A DNA stretch of 64,000 nt from Cordylochernes scorpioides (GCA_030710605.1 CP092863.1:144724478-144788477), one strand, 5' to 3'. Shown: positions 21,183-32,928, numbered from the stretch's first letter. The notes: generated from the letters alone by a model not told the origin. A program made the numbers and translations.

Positions 21183-23490
21183 CAAAAAGAACAAATATTC
21201 TGATTCTGTTCAAGCTGCCCTTAGCAATGTTAGGGACTCTGCCGAATTTTGGAAAATAATTGCGTCCTTTAAGAAACGGAATAGCACAAAAGGAAATATT
21301 GACATCTCAGAGTGGGAATCCTTTTATCAGGGTTTATTGTCGCCTCCTCAAAGAATTGTTGCTGATATACCTACTCTACTAATTCCTATTGACTCTGAGC
21401 TGGACGCCGAAATTTCACCTTTGGAAATTGCGAGGGAAATCGCTAGCTTGAAAAACAATAAAGCAGCAGGTTAAGATAGTATACCAAATGAAGCTATCAA
21501 AGCCCTACCTGAGAATGGTTTAATCCTTTTATCTAACTTATTCAATAAAATATTAAATAAATCCCAAGTTCCTTCACAGTGGTCAAAAACCATAATCCGA
21601 CCAATATTCAAAAATGGTGATCCGAATGCACCATCAAATTATAGGGGCATTGCGCTTATGAGCAACTTGTCAAAACTCTTTACATCCATATTAAAAAATA
21701 GACTAAGTAATTGGATTGAGAATAGAAAACTCATAGCGGAAAACCAAGCAGGATTCAGAAGGGGTTACTCGTGCCAAGACCATATCTTCACGCTTACATC
21801 ACTAATCCAAATGACATTAAACCGTAAAAGAAGGAAACTTTACGCATTCTTTGTGGATCTTAAAAAAGCGTTTGATACAATTCCACATTTACTATTATGG
21901 AGAAAGCTTGCGCTTGTTGGTTTAAGTGGGCGATTTATCAAACTCATACAGAACTACTATGCTCAAATGATGGCAGCGGTCAGATGGAACGGCTCTTTTA
22001 CAGAATTCATCAAAATACAATCAGGTGTTCTTCAGGGTGAACCTCTTTCACCGTATTTATTTATTATTTTCATTTATCGATCTGGTTGCTACACTGGATG
22101 ATTCTGACCTGCCAGGTATATACTTACCGGGCCATGGAACTATACACCTCCTCCTGTTCGCGGATGATATAGTCCTCTTTGGTGAATCCAAGATGAATCT
22201 TCAAATAAAGATTAATCTAATAAAAAGATATTTCGAGGAAAATGGTTTAACTCTGAACCAATCCAAGTCTAAAATCGTAGTGTATCGAAATGGAGGCCGC
22301 TTGGCCAGATCTGACGTTTGGTTTTGGGGCCAACAACCCTTGACAGTATCTTCAAAATATACATATCTTGGCTACCCCTTAACTACCAAGAATACAACTG
22401 CTTACGTGGCGCAGCACTTTAAAAGTAAAGCATTGGTTGCTACAAACGCAGTATGGAGAATACTATCTAAGTCAAGAACCAAACCGTTCGGAGCAGTGAT
22501 GAAACTACTTGACTCCATAGTTTTATCCACGTTGTTATACTCGGCCCCCATGTGGGCGACAAATCAGATAGTAGTCGTAAACCAGATTCAGGATATTTTC
22601 CTACGGCGATTTCTTGACCTACCCAAATATACTCCGGGCTACATCTTGCGAACAGAAACCGGAAGGATGTCCCTTGAATTAAACATTACGAAATTGATTC
22701 TAAAGTTCTGGATACGGATTTTAAAAATGGACAGGACAAGATTACCCTATGTTTGCTTGTCCCAGCTCTGGGAAGTTTCAATTGTGGGAAAAGCGGGAAA
22801 CAACTTTATTCATAACTTGAATAGCATCATTGACTCTAGGGGTTTTTCTTTTCTTAAGAACTGTGAAGATTATATGGTTGTGCGAGGAGAAATCCCTAGA
22901 ATTATTCAAACCACAGTGGACCAGCTACTCCAATTTGACCGAGCTAAGATACAATGCTCAACTCATTTTATTCACTACCAATTTCTAAGTAGCTCCTTTA
23001 TGACGGAGGACTACTTACTATTAAACCTCCCTTTGAAAATTAAACGATTTATAGCCCGCCAAAGGATTCTATGGCTACTTTTCCGCGAGGATATCACGGG
23101 AATTTGGAACAGCGACCCTTTAAATTGCTATTTCTGCAATGTTGGCATCCAAGACAATTTGGTCCACTATCTATTCCATTGCCCATTCCTACATGAAAGG
23201 AGACTGGAAATTCGCGAAATTTCGGAGCTAGGGCACTGCAATGAACAACATGTATATAAAATCTTTAATGCTCTCCTGTTGGATAAAGCATTTGTTTATA
23301 AATATTTTAAATTTTTCAAGGCGATTGATAAAATGAGAGAAGAGGTGCTCAACTCCACAGACAACGGCTGATTGCTCCCCCTCTCCTCTGGATTGCTTTT
23401 CCTCCTCATTCATGTACATATATAACCTTCAGGGGAATCCCCTTGTAAGACAATAGTGTCTTAATAAAGGTTTTTTGTTGTTGTTGTTGT
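21183..23490 (+). mobile_element. 5'-truncated non-LTR retrotransposon (LINE)
   Basis: The insertion begins abruptly inside the protein upstream of the reverse transcriptase and runs to a 3' end made of a small hairpin (AAGAC/GTCTT), AATAAAG and a (TTG)n tail. The endonuclease is missing, as expected from incomplete target-primed reverse transcription. SINE-A copy 3 is inserted directly at its tail. Confidence 0.88.
21200..23371 (+). pseudogene. LINE reverse transcriptase, broken
   Basis: This is the polymerase that would copy the element RNA into DNA at a nicked target. Readable blocks in order: LEIAREIASLKNNKAAG; NYRGIALMSNLSKLFTSIL; ENQAGFRRGYSCQDHIFTL; the motif A region FFVDLKKAFDTIPHLLLW; GVLQGEPLSPYLF; and the catalytic FADDIVLFGES (near 22157-22190). 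The C-terminal half continues to a Cys-rich knuckle CYFCNVGIQDNLVHYLFHC (near 23128-23184) and ends at 23371. Lesions: in-frame TAA at 21472-21474 straight after KNNKAAG; a frame change at about 22075-22090 between the 21658 and 22025 frames. The 448-codon second part is otherwise intact, so inactivation seems fairly recent. Clade not assigned. Confidence 0.9.
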
Positions 23491-23498
23491 ATTTTTTT

Positions 23499-23833
23499 CA
23501 TATAGGTATTTTTCTTATCCCTAGTACAGATTGTACAGGCCATGATAATCATGGTGGGTAGAAGTTGGCGACTGCTTTTACTGTAAGTGCACCACATGTT
23601 TACACATATGGAAATCAGGTTTAGTTTTCACTTACAAATGTGCCAGAGCCCCGTTTGGTTACTTGCCCTCACTGGTGGGGTTGAACATTTGTAATAATCG
23701 GGGGCCATTGGAGCATTTTTTAAATCAGAAAAAAAGTGTCCAATGAGGGATTCGAACCCGGGTCGTAGTGGTTGAAAACCAACGGTTTTCCTCGGACGGA
23801 CTATCCTTTCATCGACCCCCACCCATATAGGAA
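23499..23833 (-). mobile_element. tRNA-derived SINE (SINE-A), copy 3
   Basis: The minus-strand head carries GGTTCGAATCCC as the B-box-type element at about 23750 and the anticodon arm complement GAAAACCAACGG, here with a small insertion after it. The body has CCATGATAATCATGG. CATATAGG on both sides is a likely target duplication. It sits at the 3' tail of the LINE. Confidence 0.82.
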
Positions 23834-23839
23834 TATAAG

Positions 23840-25230
23840 TATAAGTTCAATAAGTTAACAGATTTCTTTAAAACCGTTTAAATTCAGTTTGAACACCGAA
23901 GGTAAAAAAGGGGAAGCTTGTTCTATCGATCCTGTAGCTGGAATGAAAGCCACAAGGAGAGAAAAATGCAGAACACGGTTGTCCTGGAAACGACTTTACT
24001 TAAAGACCTTTCCCGATGAGGCCATTATGAAGATGCTAAAAGAATCTAATGATATTTATGATGGAATGGTAAACTGAAAAGGTCATTTTGGTCTCCTACA
24101 CCTTTCCTTATGACCTCCTACACCTTTCCTTATGACCCAAATATAATTAGATATCCCTTACTCACCGTTATGATTTCATTTTTGATTTATTTTATAACTG
24201 ACATTTGTGAAAATAACATTATTTATTTATTTATTTAACAGTTGGGAGAGACACGCCATATCCACAATTAGGATAATTGCGTTTATATTTTAAATTATAT
24301 ACATTTAACACAAATGAACATTGGGAAGCATGAAAATTACACGTTCGATTTCAAATTTTGCATATAGTAATTATAAATAGTAGCTTGAAATATTAATAGG
24401 CAATACTTTCGCCTTAAAATATACATCCTGCAGAATCTATTAAATTTGATGTATTGGTCTTTATTGTAAACAACTTGTTTTGTATTAGTCAGGTAAAGTT
24501 GGTTTTCTTCCCTCAGATCAGAAGTTAATGGACAGTGTGAAAGTAACATGTTACGTGAAATTCTACATTGTGTAGAAGTTTTATTAATATCTTTGTTTTA
24601 ATTAATTTATTATGATGCATTAGCGCGCCATTTGTTATCAAAATACGAATTTTTTAATTGCAGTAAGGACAGTAGAAATTGTTTTATTTTTAAAAGAATC
24701 ATACGCGTCTATAATAGTTTTGTATTTTAATTAATATATTAGTTTATCACTTTTATTTCAAAATATCCTATTCAATTGAGTGTATTTTTAAAGGTAGAAC
24801 ACTCCTAACATCAATTTCTAACAATTTATTTTATTATCGTATTTTTGTACAAATTCATTATTTTGTGATAATTTAAAGGTAATTATCTTTCACAGTTCTC
24901 TATTTTAAAATAAATGTATATAAATATATTTAAATTTCTTACGAGAGGGTTATGGAATTGGTCGTATTTATCAAAAAGGTGCTTAAGCTAGTGAAGTGGC
25001 AAGGGTCGATTTATGTAAGATTTTTGGAATTCGAAGCCATCCCTGTACTGATGATGCCCATAGCCTGAAACAATGGTATACAGGTTGTTTTGTCTGAATT
25101 TTCCTAAACTGGTGTTGAGGCTCATTCTTTATCAACACTAGCAAAGTTCCTTACTAGGGTGATGAACAGTGCATCGTTATGATCCATAATTAAAGGGAGA
25201 GTTGCCTCTTTTGGTACATGAATATTCTTG
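23840..25230. other. AT-rich stretch with repeat scraps
   Basis: No supported gene. A 62-codon frame at 23889-24077 lies in slightly less AT-rich DNA but has no recognisable domain. TGACCTCCTACACCTTTCCT is duplicated at about 24090-24135. A family F end (ATTAGCGCGCCATTTGTTAT...AAGGACAGTAGAAATTG) lies at about 24610-24740. A copy of the 276-480 element's right half lies at about 25130-25235. Confidence 0.5.
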
Positions 25231-25231
25231 T

Positions 25232-25412
25232 TCTTGTTCCAAAATCACTTTATTAGGTACTGCTCAAAAAGAACAACCTAGTTTATGATAATTACAACAA
25301 TGAATAATATGTGAAGGTTATTCACATATTAAACAAAATGTTAACATGGGATTCAATCCCCGGTTCATGGCTGTCGGGAATCGAAGGTGTTACCTACTTG
25401 TCTACTGACTTT
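25232..25412 (-). mobile_element. tRNA-derived SINE (SINE-B), inverted copy
   Basis: On the minus strand a tRNA-like head (A-box-like TAGACAAGTAGGTAACACC; B-box-like GGGGATTGAATCCC) is followed by the body ACATTTTGTTTAATATGTG...AACTAGGTTGTTC and the end CTAATAAAGTGATTTTGG. Other copies are at 56705-56885 (+) and 63275-63462 (-). The body is unrelated to SINE-A. Confidence 0.75.
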
Positions 25413-25458
25413 TATATGTATATATATTGAAAATAGAGCAATCCATAAATAAATATTT

Positions 25459-25674
25459 AAATAAAAAGACATATATTGGATAAAAATATCATTTATTTTA
25501 CCAATATTTCAGTTGACTGAACGCCAAGAAATATTAAGGTGTTATAACATTTGTTGTTGAGTTTGTTGTTGACACACATTAATATGTTATAATACCTTGA
25601 TAAAGGTTGCCGTTCAGCCAACTGAAATATTGGTAAAATAAATTATATTTTGATCCAATATATGCCTTTTTAAT
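25459..25674. repeat. Foldback family H, 216 bp
   Basis: Arms carry ATATTGGATAAAAATATC...TTACCAATATTTCAGTTG on the left and the complement (CAACTGAAATATTGGTAAAA...GATCCAATATATGCC) on the right. The loop has GTTGTTGAGTTTGTTGTTG. Partial copies at 8985, 20310, 31640-31800, 32270, 32450 and 32950. Confidence 0.75.
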
Positions 25675-25679
25675 TAAAA

Positions 25680-26560
25680 ATAAGTATACATATTCTCAGA
25701 AATATAATATAATTTCAATATTTGACCATAATATGTTTACGAAATTATAAAATGTCTTTGAATAAATACCTTTATAAGAACTCTAAAAGATAGAAATTAT
25801 TATAACATATCGGGACAAGTTGAATAATATAGTTATATATATTTTACCCTCAATTCCAAATCTAAAATATATATATTAGATGAATGCAAATGCCATCAAA
25901 ATAAGTAAACATGTTCTGAACCACAATGAAAAGTAAAATTTCATTATGTTATAAAGGAAATACAATTTTTTCCCATTTTTATATATATTAAAAGAAAGTG
26001 GTATTGAAAATTGAATTTTATCAATGTGCTACATTTATTGAAAGATTGGACTTTTGTTAAGTAAGCCACAATTGAAATTTCATTTCTTCAATTTTATTGA
26101 CTTCAATATAGTTGGACATGAATATTTTATTTTTTGGGATTTGTTATATAGACTTATATATAGTTACATATGGTATTTTGAAATACAAAATTCTATTTTT
26201 CAAATATTTATATATATATATATGAAAAAACAATAGAAAAAAAATAAAAGATAAGTGGGTCAGGAGTTGATATTAAAAATAATATATACTATTTTTTCTC
26301 TTTTTATTTCGATTACTTTTTTTGTATAATATGTTTATAACTGTTTCTGTTTTTTAAAAATGTAAATCGACGCAATTATCACTAGCCGGGATATCGCGTT
26401 TGTGTGTTGAAATAAATAAATAAATGAATATTTAAAAAAAAGAAGGCATCTCCTGACCATGATATTTTAAATAATTATGATAAATATAGTTAGAAAAATA
26501 AATTTGATTTTTCAATCGAACAGCTTTGCAAAAATAAAATTTATTCTTTTTTTTTTAATT
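25680..26560. other. AT-rich stretch with no recognised feature
   Basis: Extreme AT content; the one frame above 59 codons is low complexity. Confidence 0.5.
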
Positions 26561-26562
26561 AT

Positions 26563-27412
26563 TATTATCCCTAGTATACGAGAGGTACAGGCCATGATAA
26601 TCATGGTGGGTAGTTAGCGACTGCCTTTACTGTAAGTGCACCATATGTCTACATATGTGAAAAGCAGTTCGACTTTGCACTTACAAATATAAAATGAATG
26701 AAGCTTTCAGGGTTAATTTTCATGTATAATTTATTTTATTTTCAAGCTTTCGGACTTGTCAGTCCTTCAACAGGATTATCACTTTAACAACTTAATAATA
26801 TATACAATTTTTATATATATATACACGTTATTTTAAATACCTACTATATACTGAGAGAAAAATATACTGCATTATTTCTCAATTGAAAAAGCCCTGTACG
26901 ATTTATAATTGAATAAAACAAAGCATCAAGGGCTGCGTATCTTTATTAGAACAAATATATACGAGCTTTCGGGCACATACGCCCTTCTACAGGAATTAAT
27001 AAAACAATAATCCAACTAGTTTGAAATAAGATTTAAAATTATTAACACTAGTTATTTCAAACTAGTTGGATTATTGTTTTATTAATTCCTGTAGAAGGGC
27101 GTATGTGCCCGAAAGCTCGTATATATTTGTTCTAATAAAGATACGCAGCCCTTGATGCTTTGTTTTATTCAATTACATTATTTCTGTTTGATAATCAAAA
27201 TATTTTGAAAATATAGGTGCGTGATGGATATGGATACTTACAAATATGCCAGAGCCCCGTTTAGCTACTTGCACCTCTGGTGGGGTTGGACCTTTGAAAG
27301 AATCGGGAGCCATTGGAACATTTTTTTTTAATTAGAAAAAGTTCCCAATGCGGGATTTGATCCCGGGTCGTAGTGGTCGAAAACCAACGGTTTAGATCAA
27401 CCTTCCACCGAC
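26563..27412 (-). mobile_element. SINE-A copy 4, split by a 545-bp insertion
   Basis: The tail and body are at 26563-26690; the tRNA-like head is at 27236-27412 (GAAAACCAACGG, B-box side GGGATTTGATCCC). The break is inside the body and the 12-bp sequence ACTTACAAATAT is present on both sides of the insertion (26679-26690 and 27236-27247), as a target duplication of the inserted DNA. Confidence 0.82.
26906..27175. repeat. 270-bp perfect-looking palindrome inside the split SINE
   Basis: Arms of 124 bp (26906-27029 and 27052-27175) with a 22-bp spacer. Ends TAATTGAATAAAACAAAGC; inner blocks GAGCTTTCGGGCACATACGC and CCAACTAGTTTGAAATAA. I saw no mismatch between the arms when comparing by eye. 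It forms the core of the 26691-27235 insertion. Confidence 0.88.
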
Positions 27413-27659
27413 CCTCTATGACCTTTATTCTAGAAGATTAAAATATAGAATTACAGAGAAAATATTTATCGATTAAATGGAGAAAACACGCATTTATCAT
27501 AATTTAGATTTATGATTAATCATAAAGGCAGTAGAGACCTTTTCAATTTTTAAAAGAATCAAACGCATCTATAATAGTTTCGAATTCACAATATAATATA
27601 TCTATTAAAGACGAGGCATCCTTTAAATATATTATAACACGGTGTTATAATATAATATA

Positions 27660-28028
27660 TCTATATATATATAAATCAATGTATGTTTGTTTGTTTGTAT
27701 GTTTGCTTGTTTATATGTCCGGTATACAAATTCGCAGTAGTTCACTAATTCAAACAAAAATTTCCATACATAGGTAAAAATATACGGGGAAGACGATAGG
27801 CTATTCTAAAAATATATAAATCAATTATTAAAACTATATATTCAAATTATTCTATTTAGCTCACGAACAGCGCCCTCTGTCAAAGATTAGATTAAATTAT
27901 GCTGATGCAAACAAATATATAATGCTAATAACAAACAATTATTTTAAAAAATCTTATCTTAATATATATCACTCGTGTAGATATGCACACGGGTCAATCC
28001 CGGGGCGAAGCCCGGGTCACCCGTCTAG
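27660..28028 (+). mobile_element. Short non-autonomous Helitron, 369 bp
   Basis: The 5' end is TCTATATATATATAAATC after a host A, followed by the GTTTGTTTGTTTGTATG block. The 3' end is the hairpin CCCGGGGCGAAGCCCGGG, then TCACCCGTCTAG, then a host T. There is no coding capacity. An inverted copy is at 60197-60557. Confidence 0.88.
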
Positions 28029-28423
28029 TAACCGATATAAATATTTAAACATAGTAACCCATTTAGAAAACTGGTATATAATATTAAATTGAAGTTTTAA
28101 CTATTTTATTTTTCTAGTTACCAATCTTAACTACTAGAGGTCCATTTAAAGGCAAATTTTATTTTTCAAAAGTTTCCTTCAACCTAACTAATCCGTTTAT
28201 GAGGAGAAAGATTTGTGGGGTTAATTTTTCTTTGTTACTTATATTGAACCAAATCTTTTCTTAATATTTTAAATTTTCATAAATGTTTTCTTTCTGTTTT
28301 ATTTTAACTGTTAGTGGAAACAATACTTTTGAATATTTTAAAACTATTTTAGCTAGTTGGAAATATATGGGAATATATAAAATTGATATACCTGATAATA
28401 CAGTGTGTTATATATATATATAT

Positions 28424-28605
28424 ATTAAAAATGGCATATCCTGACCAGGAACCCATGTGCTTTACAGAAGGCAGAGCGCCATCTGGTGGAACAGAAATCA
28501 ACTAAACATTGATTTAGCTGATTTAGTTGATTTCTGTTCCACCAGATGGCACTCTGCCTTCTGTAAAGCACATGTGCTCCTGGTCAGGATATGCCATTTT
28601 TAATA
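28424..28605. repeat. 182-bp palindrome (GGCATATCCTGACCAGG family)
   Basis: Arms of about 82 bp carry ATTAAAAATGGCATATCCTG...GCAGAGCGCCATCTGGTGG and their complement, with a short AT loop. Relatives: 59583-59680 and a fragment near 2395-2475. Confidence 0.82.
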
Positions 28606-28675
28606 TTGATTTCAACACCTGATCTTTTTATCTTTTATTTTTTTCTTTCGTTTTTCAATATAATTATATATATAT

Positions 28676-28868
28676 TGCTTATCCCTAGTACACGTGATAC
28701 AGGCCATTATAATCATGGTGGGTAGAAATAGGCAACTGCTTTTACTGTGAGTTCACCACATGTCTACACATGTGAGAAGCAGTTCGACTTTGCACTTACA
28801 AATGTTCCAGAGCCCTATTCGGTTACTTGCACTCTCTGGTGGGGTTGGACTGGTGGAAGTGTGTTTTA
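28676..28868 (-). mobile_element. SINE-A copy 5, head missing
   Basis: Tail and body present (ATCCCTAGTACACGTG, AGCAGTTCGACTTTGCAC); the sequence departs before the tRNA-like head after GGTGGGGTTGGACTGG. Confidence 0.75.
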
Positions 28869-28907
28869 TAGTACATGATAATCATGGTAGTTATTCTATG
28901 GCCCAAA

Positions 28908-29225
28908 ATATAGACTCACACATGGACAAAAATTAAGAAGGTTATCGGGATTGAGACAATAACTCTGAAAGATATTACAGTGACCTTTATTGAAGACACA
29001 CGAGATAACCAAGTGTGTATACACTCATGGACAAAACTTAAGAAAGTTGTACCTTTTAGCATGTATATCGGGATTCAGACAATAAATCTGAAAGATAATA
29101 CAGTGACCTTAATTGAAGACATACTAGATAACCAAGTGTGAATTAAATTGCTTCTGACTTCTTTAAAAAAAAAGAATAAAGAAACAGATTTACGACGACA
29201 TCAATGACTGTCCACTGCTTTATAA
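28908..29225 (+). mobile_element. Family T element with two units
   Basis: Starts with ACACATGGACAAAAATTAAG, two core units follow, then the single-copy end with TTTAAAAAAAAAGAATAAAG and ACGACGACATCAATGACTG. Confidence 0.72.
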
Positions 29226-29329
29226 ATTAAACAATTTTATACAAGAAGCCTATACGCTATAAATAGTTCACATTTTTAACTATAGAGGGCGTTCTAATAT
29301 GACTCCTATTTACGTTTATAAATATTTTT

Positions 29330-29595
29330 CTTACTTATTCCTAGTAGAGGTGGCCATGATAATCATGGTGGGTAGCGACAGTTTTTCCTGTAAGTACACT
29401 ATATTTCTACATAGGTAGAAAGAAGTTCGACTTTCGAATTTATCATTGTGCCAGAATTCTTTGGTTAATTACACTTACTTCTAGGTCTTTTGAAGATTTA
29501 AGATTTTGTATTTCTTCAGAAAACAGTTACCAATGCGGGATTCGATTCTGGGTCATGACTGCCAAAATATTCGATGTTTCATAAAACCCGTAAAA
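29330..29595 (-). mobile_element. SINE-A copy 6, decayed
   Basis: Order of blocks as in other copies (CCATGATAATCATGG; AAGTTCGACTTTCGAATT; B-box side GGGATTCGATTCTGGG) but with many substitutions and a lost anticodon arm. Confidence 0.7.
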
Positions 29596-29733
29596 CAGCT
29601 CTTTTAGGATAAACATTTTGAATTTTCAAAATAATTCTACAGGTCTCTAGAAATTAATTTATTTTATATTTATTGAGAGCAATCTCGAGCTTTTTAGCAT
29701 CTCTGTCCTTCCTTCTACAGGAAGGGGGTACAT

Positions 29734-30152
29734 TCTATATACAGTTACGAGCGTCATCATCTCTGTCACCGTTTGCTTTTTTTTTTAATGGCGCTCTCCT
29801 ATTGGTTGGCTACGATCACGTGGCTACGATGGCGCCGCCACTACGCGAGACACTCTGTTTTTGACTTTACCCAGTTCGCTTTTTGATTTTTGTAGCTATT
29901 GTGTTGGAGCGGGTCGCTCCTTAAATAAATGCATATATTAGTTAATAACTAAATGGAATCCTCTCTTTCTTTTTCCCAGTAAGAGACGCCTACGGAAGCC
30001 AACAGTACATAGACAGATAAAGCACATAGGCTATAGTTATTAACTAATATATGCATTTATATAAGGCGCCAATTTATAATTGTAACAAATAGTATTTGAA
30101 TCAAAACATTTAATCGGGTAAAACACGGGCGTTGCCCGGGTCATTCGGCTAG
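29734..30152 (+). mobile_element. Helitron-like element, 419 bp (3' end certain, 5' end tentative)
   Basis: The 3' end is a hairpin ACGGGCGTTGCCCGGG followed by TCATTCGGCTAG and a host T. The proposed 5' end TCTATATACAGTTACGAGCG is preceded by T instead of the usual A. Inside, ATAAATGCATATATTAG...TTAATAACTA is repeated inverted at about 30035-30062. The block 29785-29880 is GC-richer (ATGGCGCCGCCACTACGCG). Confidence 0.6.
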
Positions 30153-30484
30153 TTTACATATATAAACAACGTTTATATGTTTCTATGTACTCCTGTAGAA
30201 GAAACACATCTCCAGAAACACGTAGCATTTGCTTGATTAATATCCTGGAGAATTAAATCAATTGATATTGAAAATTTAAATTTTCAAATATAAATAGAAT
30301 TACAAAATTTTACACATATAAATTTACTTTGCGGAAGAGCTTTGCTCGATGCAATACCTTGAAATTATATGTATGTATCTCTACAGACCTATAAGCGTAT
30401 GTATATAGTTCACTAAACACCCCCAAGCTGCCTTCTATATAAAATACAGGGTATATTCTAAACCAATCCAATACAATAGTAGAG

Positions 30485-30600
30485 CGGTCTAGAGTTTAAT
30501 TTGGCGAAACCGCTGAGAGGGTTCACTACTGATGAGCCAAGCCCTCTCATTCAATAACTCATATCATTGCAGTAAGGTCAGTAGAGATAATATTTTATGA
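30485..30600. repeat. Foldback family F, copy F4 (one arm)
   Basis: GGCGAAACCGCTGAGAGG, CACTACTGATGAGCCAAGCC and GCAGTAAGGTCAGTAGAGAT. Confidence 0.55.
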
Positions 30601-30687
30601 TATTTAAAAGAAGCGCATTGCCAGAAAATTTATTTGTGTAAGATTTCAACGATAGATGGCAATTAAATTTAATTTACTAATAGATAC

Positions 30688-30800
30688 AAGGTAATAAGAC
30701 GAAATTCAAATTAATAGTGTGACGTTTCAGTAACTGTGTTGTTACCAAAACATCACACACTATTATTTTTTTTTTGGATTTGATCTTATTACCTTGTGTC
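30688..30800. repeat. Palindromic MITE, about 113 bp
   Basis: Ends ACAAGGTAATAAGACGAAAT and ATCTTATTACCTTGTGTC are inverted; inner arms are ATTAATAGTGTGACGTTT and AACATCACACACTATTAT. The loop is short. Confidence 0.65.
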
Positions 30801-30809
30801 CTAATTTAT

Positions 30810-31490
30810 AATCCGAAATTTTATTTATCATAAAAATATTCTGTTACCTACTCTACTACAATTATTGTAAATAGTTTCACGCGCAATTATCTAGATCGGA
30901 TATAACGTGTCTTATTTGTAACTGGTAATATATAAATAAAATTCGAATAATAAATCGATAAAAAAATATAAACAAAAATAATATTTGAAATAATATGCAA
31001 ATACGGATGTAACCATCATCAGGAATGGCCAATTAGTTTTCTATATTCATCCAATGAACACATAGAATTATTAGTTCCACGTCATTTTCTCTAAATTAAA
31101 TTGATCCAATTTAGGGGGCTAATTTCCTCCCTCTTGTAATTTATAGTTTAATTAACTTTTCTTATCTCTAATTACATAGGATAGTTAATCAACAAAATGG
31201 TCAACTTTTCTTCTGGTTCTCTATAACCATAGGGTTATTAGCCATAACCTCTATTATTATTTTGACTATTGTAAAAAAGGTACCTAGTCAAAGTTGATTG
31301 TTTTGAAAAATTAATTATTTCTCTATATGTATATTTGTGTGGCTTTTTTCTTTGTTATGGATAATTAACTGAAAAATTACATTTTTGTGGGTGTGTCTTT
31401 ACAGAAAAATTGTAATATGTTTTTTACATGTTATTAATCTATCTTAAACTAGAATTTCGTGAAGAAAAAATAGAACTAATTGTATTAATT
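30810..31490. other. AT-rich stretch with no recognised feature
   Basis: No gene or repeat with a partner elsewhere in the window was identified. Confidence 0.45.
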
Positions 31491-31494
31491 ACGA

Positions 31495-31800
31495 AAATGG
31501 CATCTCCTTATCGTGCAAATGAAAGTTGCTGATGGCTTGCGCCATCTATCGGAATAAATATCAACTATTCTCGTCGATTTTTAATTATTTCAGAATTGAC
31601 CAAATACCCATTCTTGATTAATCAAGAAATATTTCATATTAATGTGTGTCAACAACAAACTCAGCGCCACATTTATAATTCTATTGACGTTATGTGACAT
31701 TGAGTTTGTTGTTGACACACATTAAATATGTTATACTACCTTGATAAAGTTTGGCGTTCAGCCAACTGAAATATTGGTAAAATAAATGATATTTTGAAAT
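31495..31800. repeat. Family G arm followed by family H palindrome
   Basis: 31495-31635 has GTTGCTGATGGCTTGCGCC and CAACTATTCTCGTCGATTTT. 31640-31745 is a tight palindrome around AATGTGTGTCAACAACAAAC. 31745-31800 is the H arm GTTCAGCCAACTGAAATATT. Two elements seem to have joined here. Confidence 0.6.
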
Positions 31801-32269
31801 AATATATGTCTTTTTATTTATAAAGATTTATTTTTTTTGTGTTTTTCTTTTACATAAAATTGTAATGTCTTTTTTTACAAGTTATTCATCTATCTTTAAA
31901 TGATAATTTTGCGAAAAAAAATATAGAGCTAATTGTATTAAGTACAATAATTTAGAGGAAGATGTACTTTCCTTTTTATTAGAAGCCCATAAGAATATCA
32001 TTATTGATTTATAATTAACGTTACTTTATTCTTTTCAAAAATATGTAATTAAAAGCTACGTTTTCAGCTCTAACGAGTTTCTATATATATGTATAGGTGT
32101 TGCAATATTTCGAAAAAAACCTGAATATCAACAGACAAATCCAAAAACAAATGAAGATAGATGTTTTCAGGCGTGAATTAGACTATAGTATAACTAAATA
32201 TATAGCTGTATTTATATTTAGAAATAAATATAGTAAGTCTTGATCCATTCCCAAAACATATCTCTTCAT

Positions 32270-32530
32270 TTTGAAAATAGAGCAATCCATAATTAAATCT
32301 TTAATTAAAAAGGCATATATTGGATCAAAATATCATTTATTTTACCTATCTGTGGTTGAAATGTAACTTCCAACTGTTGATAGAAAGTCGAATCTTTTCT
32401 ATTGTTCGTGCAAGTCATAGAGCGTCATAACCAAAACTGGTTGATATCGTTTTGAAAATAGAGCAATTCATAAATAAATCTTTAATCAAAAAGGCATATA
32501 TATGGAATCAAAATATCATTTAAATGATAT
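32270..32530. repeat. Two family H end fragments
   Basis: TTTTGAAAATAGAGCAATCC and AAAAAGGCATATATTGGATC occur at about 32270-32345 and, slightly changed, at 32450-32525. Confidence 0.5.
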
Positions 32531-32707
32531 TCCACTTCCGATAACATTTCTCTTCATTTGTTTTTAAATTTTCCTTGTTGAAGAAGAAACCTTCCTCGAA
32601 AGCTTGAAACATCTATAAATATTTTAAGAAACCACTTTCCCAAAGTTCTAGTTCTCCTGATAGATATCATTTTTTATTACGATGCACTAACGCACCATCT
32701 GTTATGA

Positions 32708-32928
32708 AAATTAGAAACTATTTTAGACGCGTAAGATTCATTTTGAAATTAAACAATTTCTACTGCCCTTACTGCAATGGAAAAATTAAAGGGAGGGCTT
32801 GGCTCATCAGTGGTGAACTGGCGAAACCGCTGGGAGGGTTAACCACTGATGAGCCAGGCCCTCCCATTAATTTTTTCAATTGCAGTAAGGGCAGTAGAAA
32901 TTGTTTAATTTAAAAATAATTATTACGA
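32708..32928. repeat. Foldback family F, palindromic copy F5
   Basis: Arms meet near 32815-32825. Left: TTCTACTGCCCTTACTGC, GAGGGCTTGGCTCATCAGTG. Right: CACTGATGAGCCAGGCCCTC, GCAGTAAGGGCAGTAGAAAT. The outer ends ACGCGTAAGATTC and the decayed TTATTACGAGTC match the family boundary. A 69-codon frame across it is a by-product. Confidence 0.82.

Noticed and set aside
23889-24077. Possible small gene or exon (62 codons)
   Set aside because: No domain recognised, no convincing splice signals, and no repeat of the frame elsewhere; could be chance in less AT-rich DNA.
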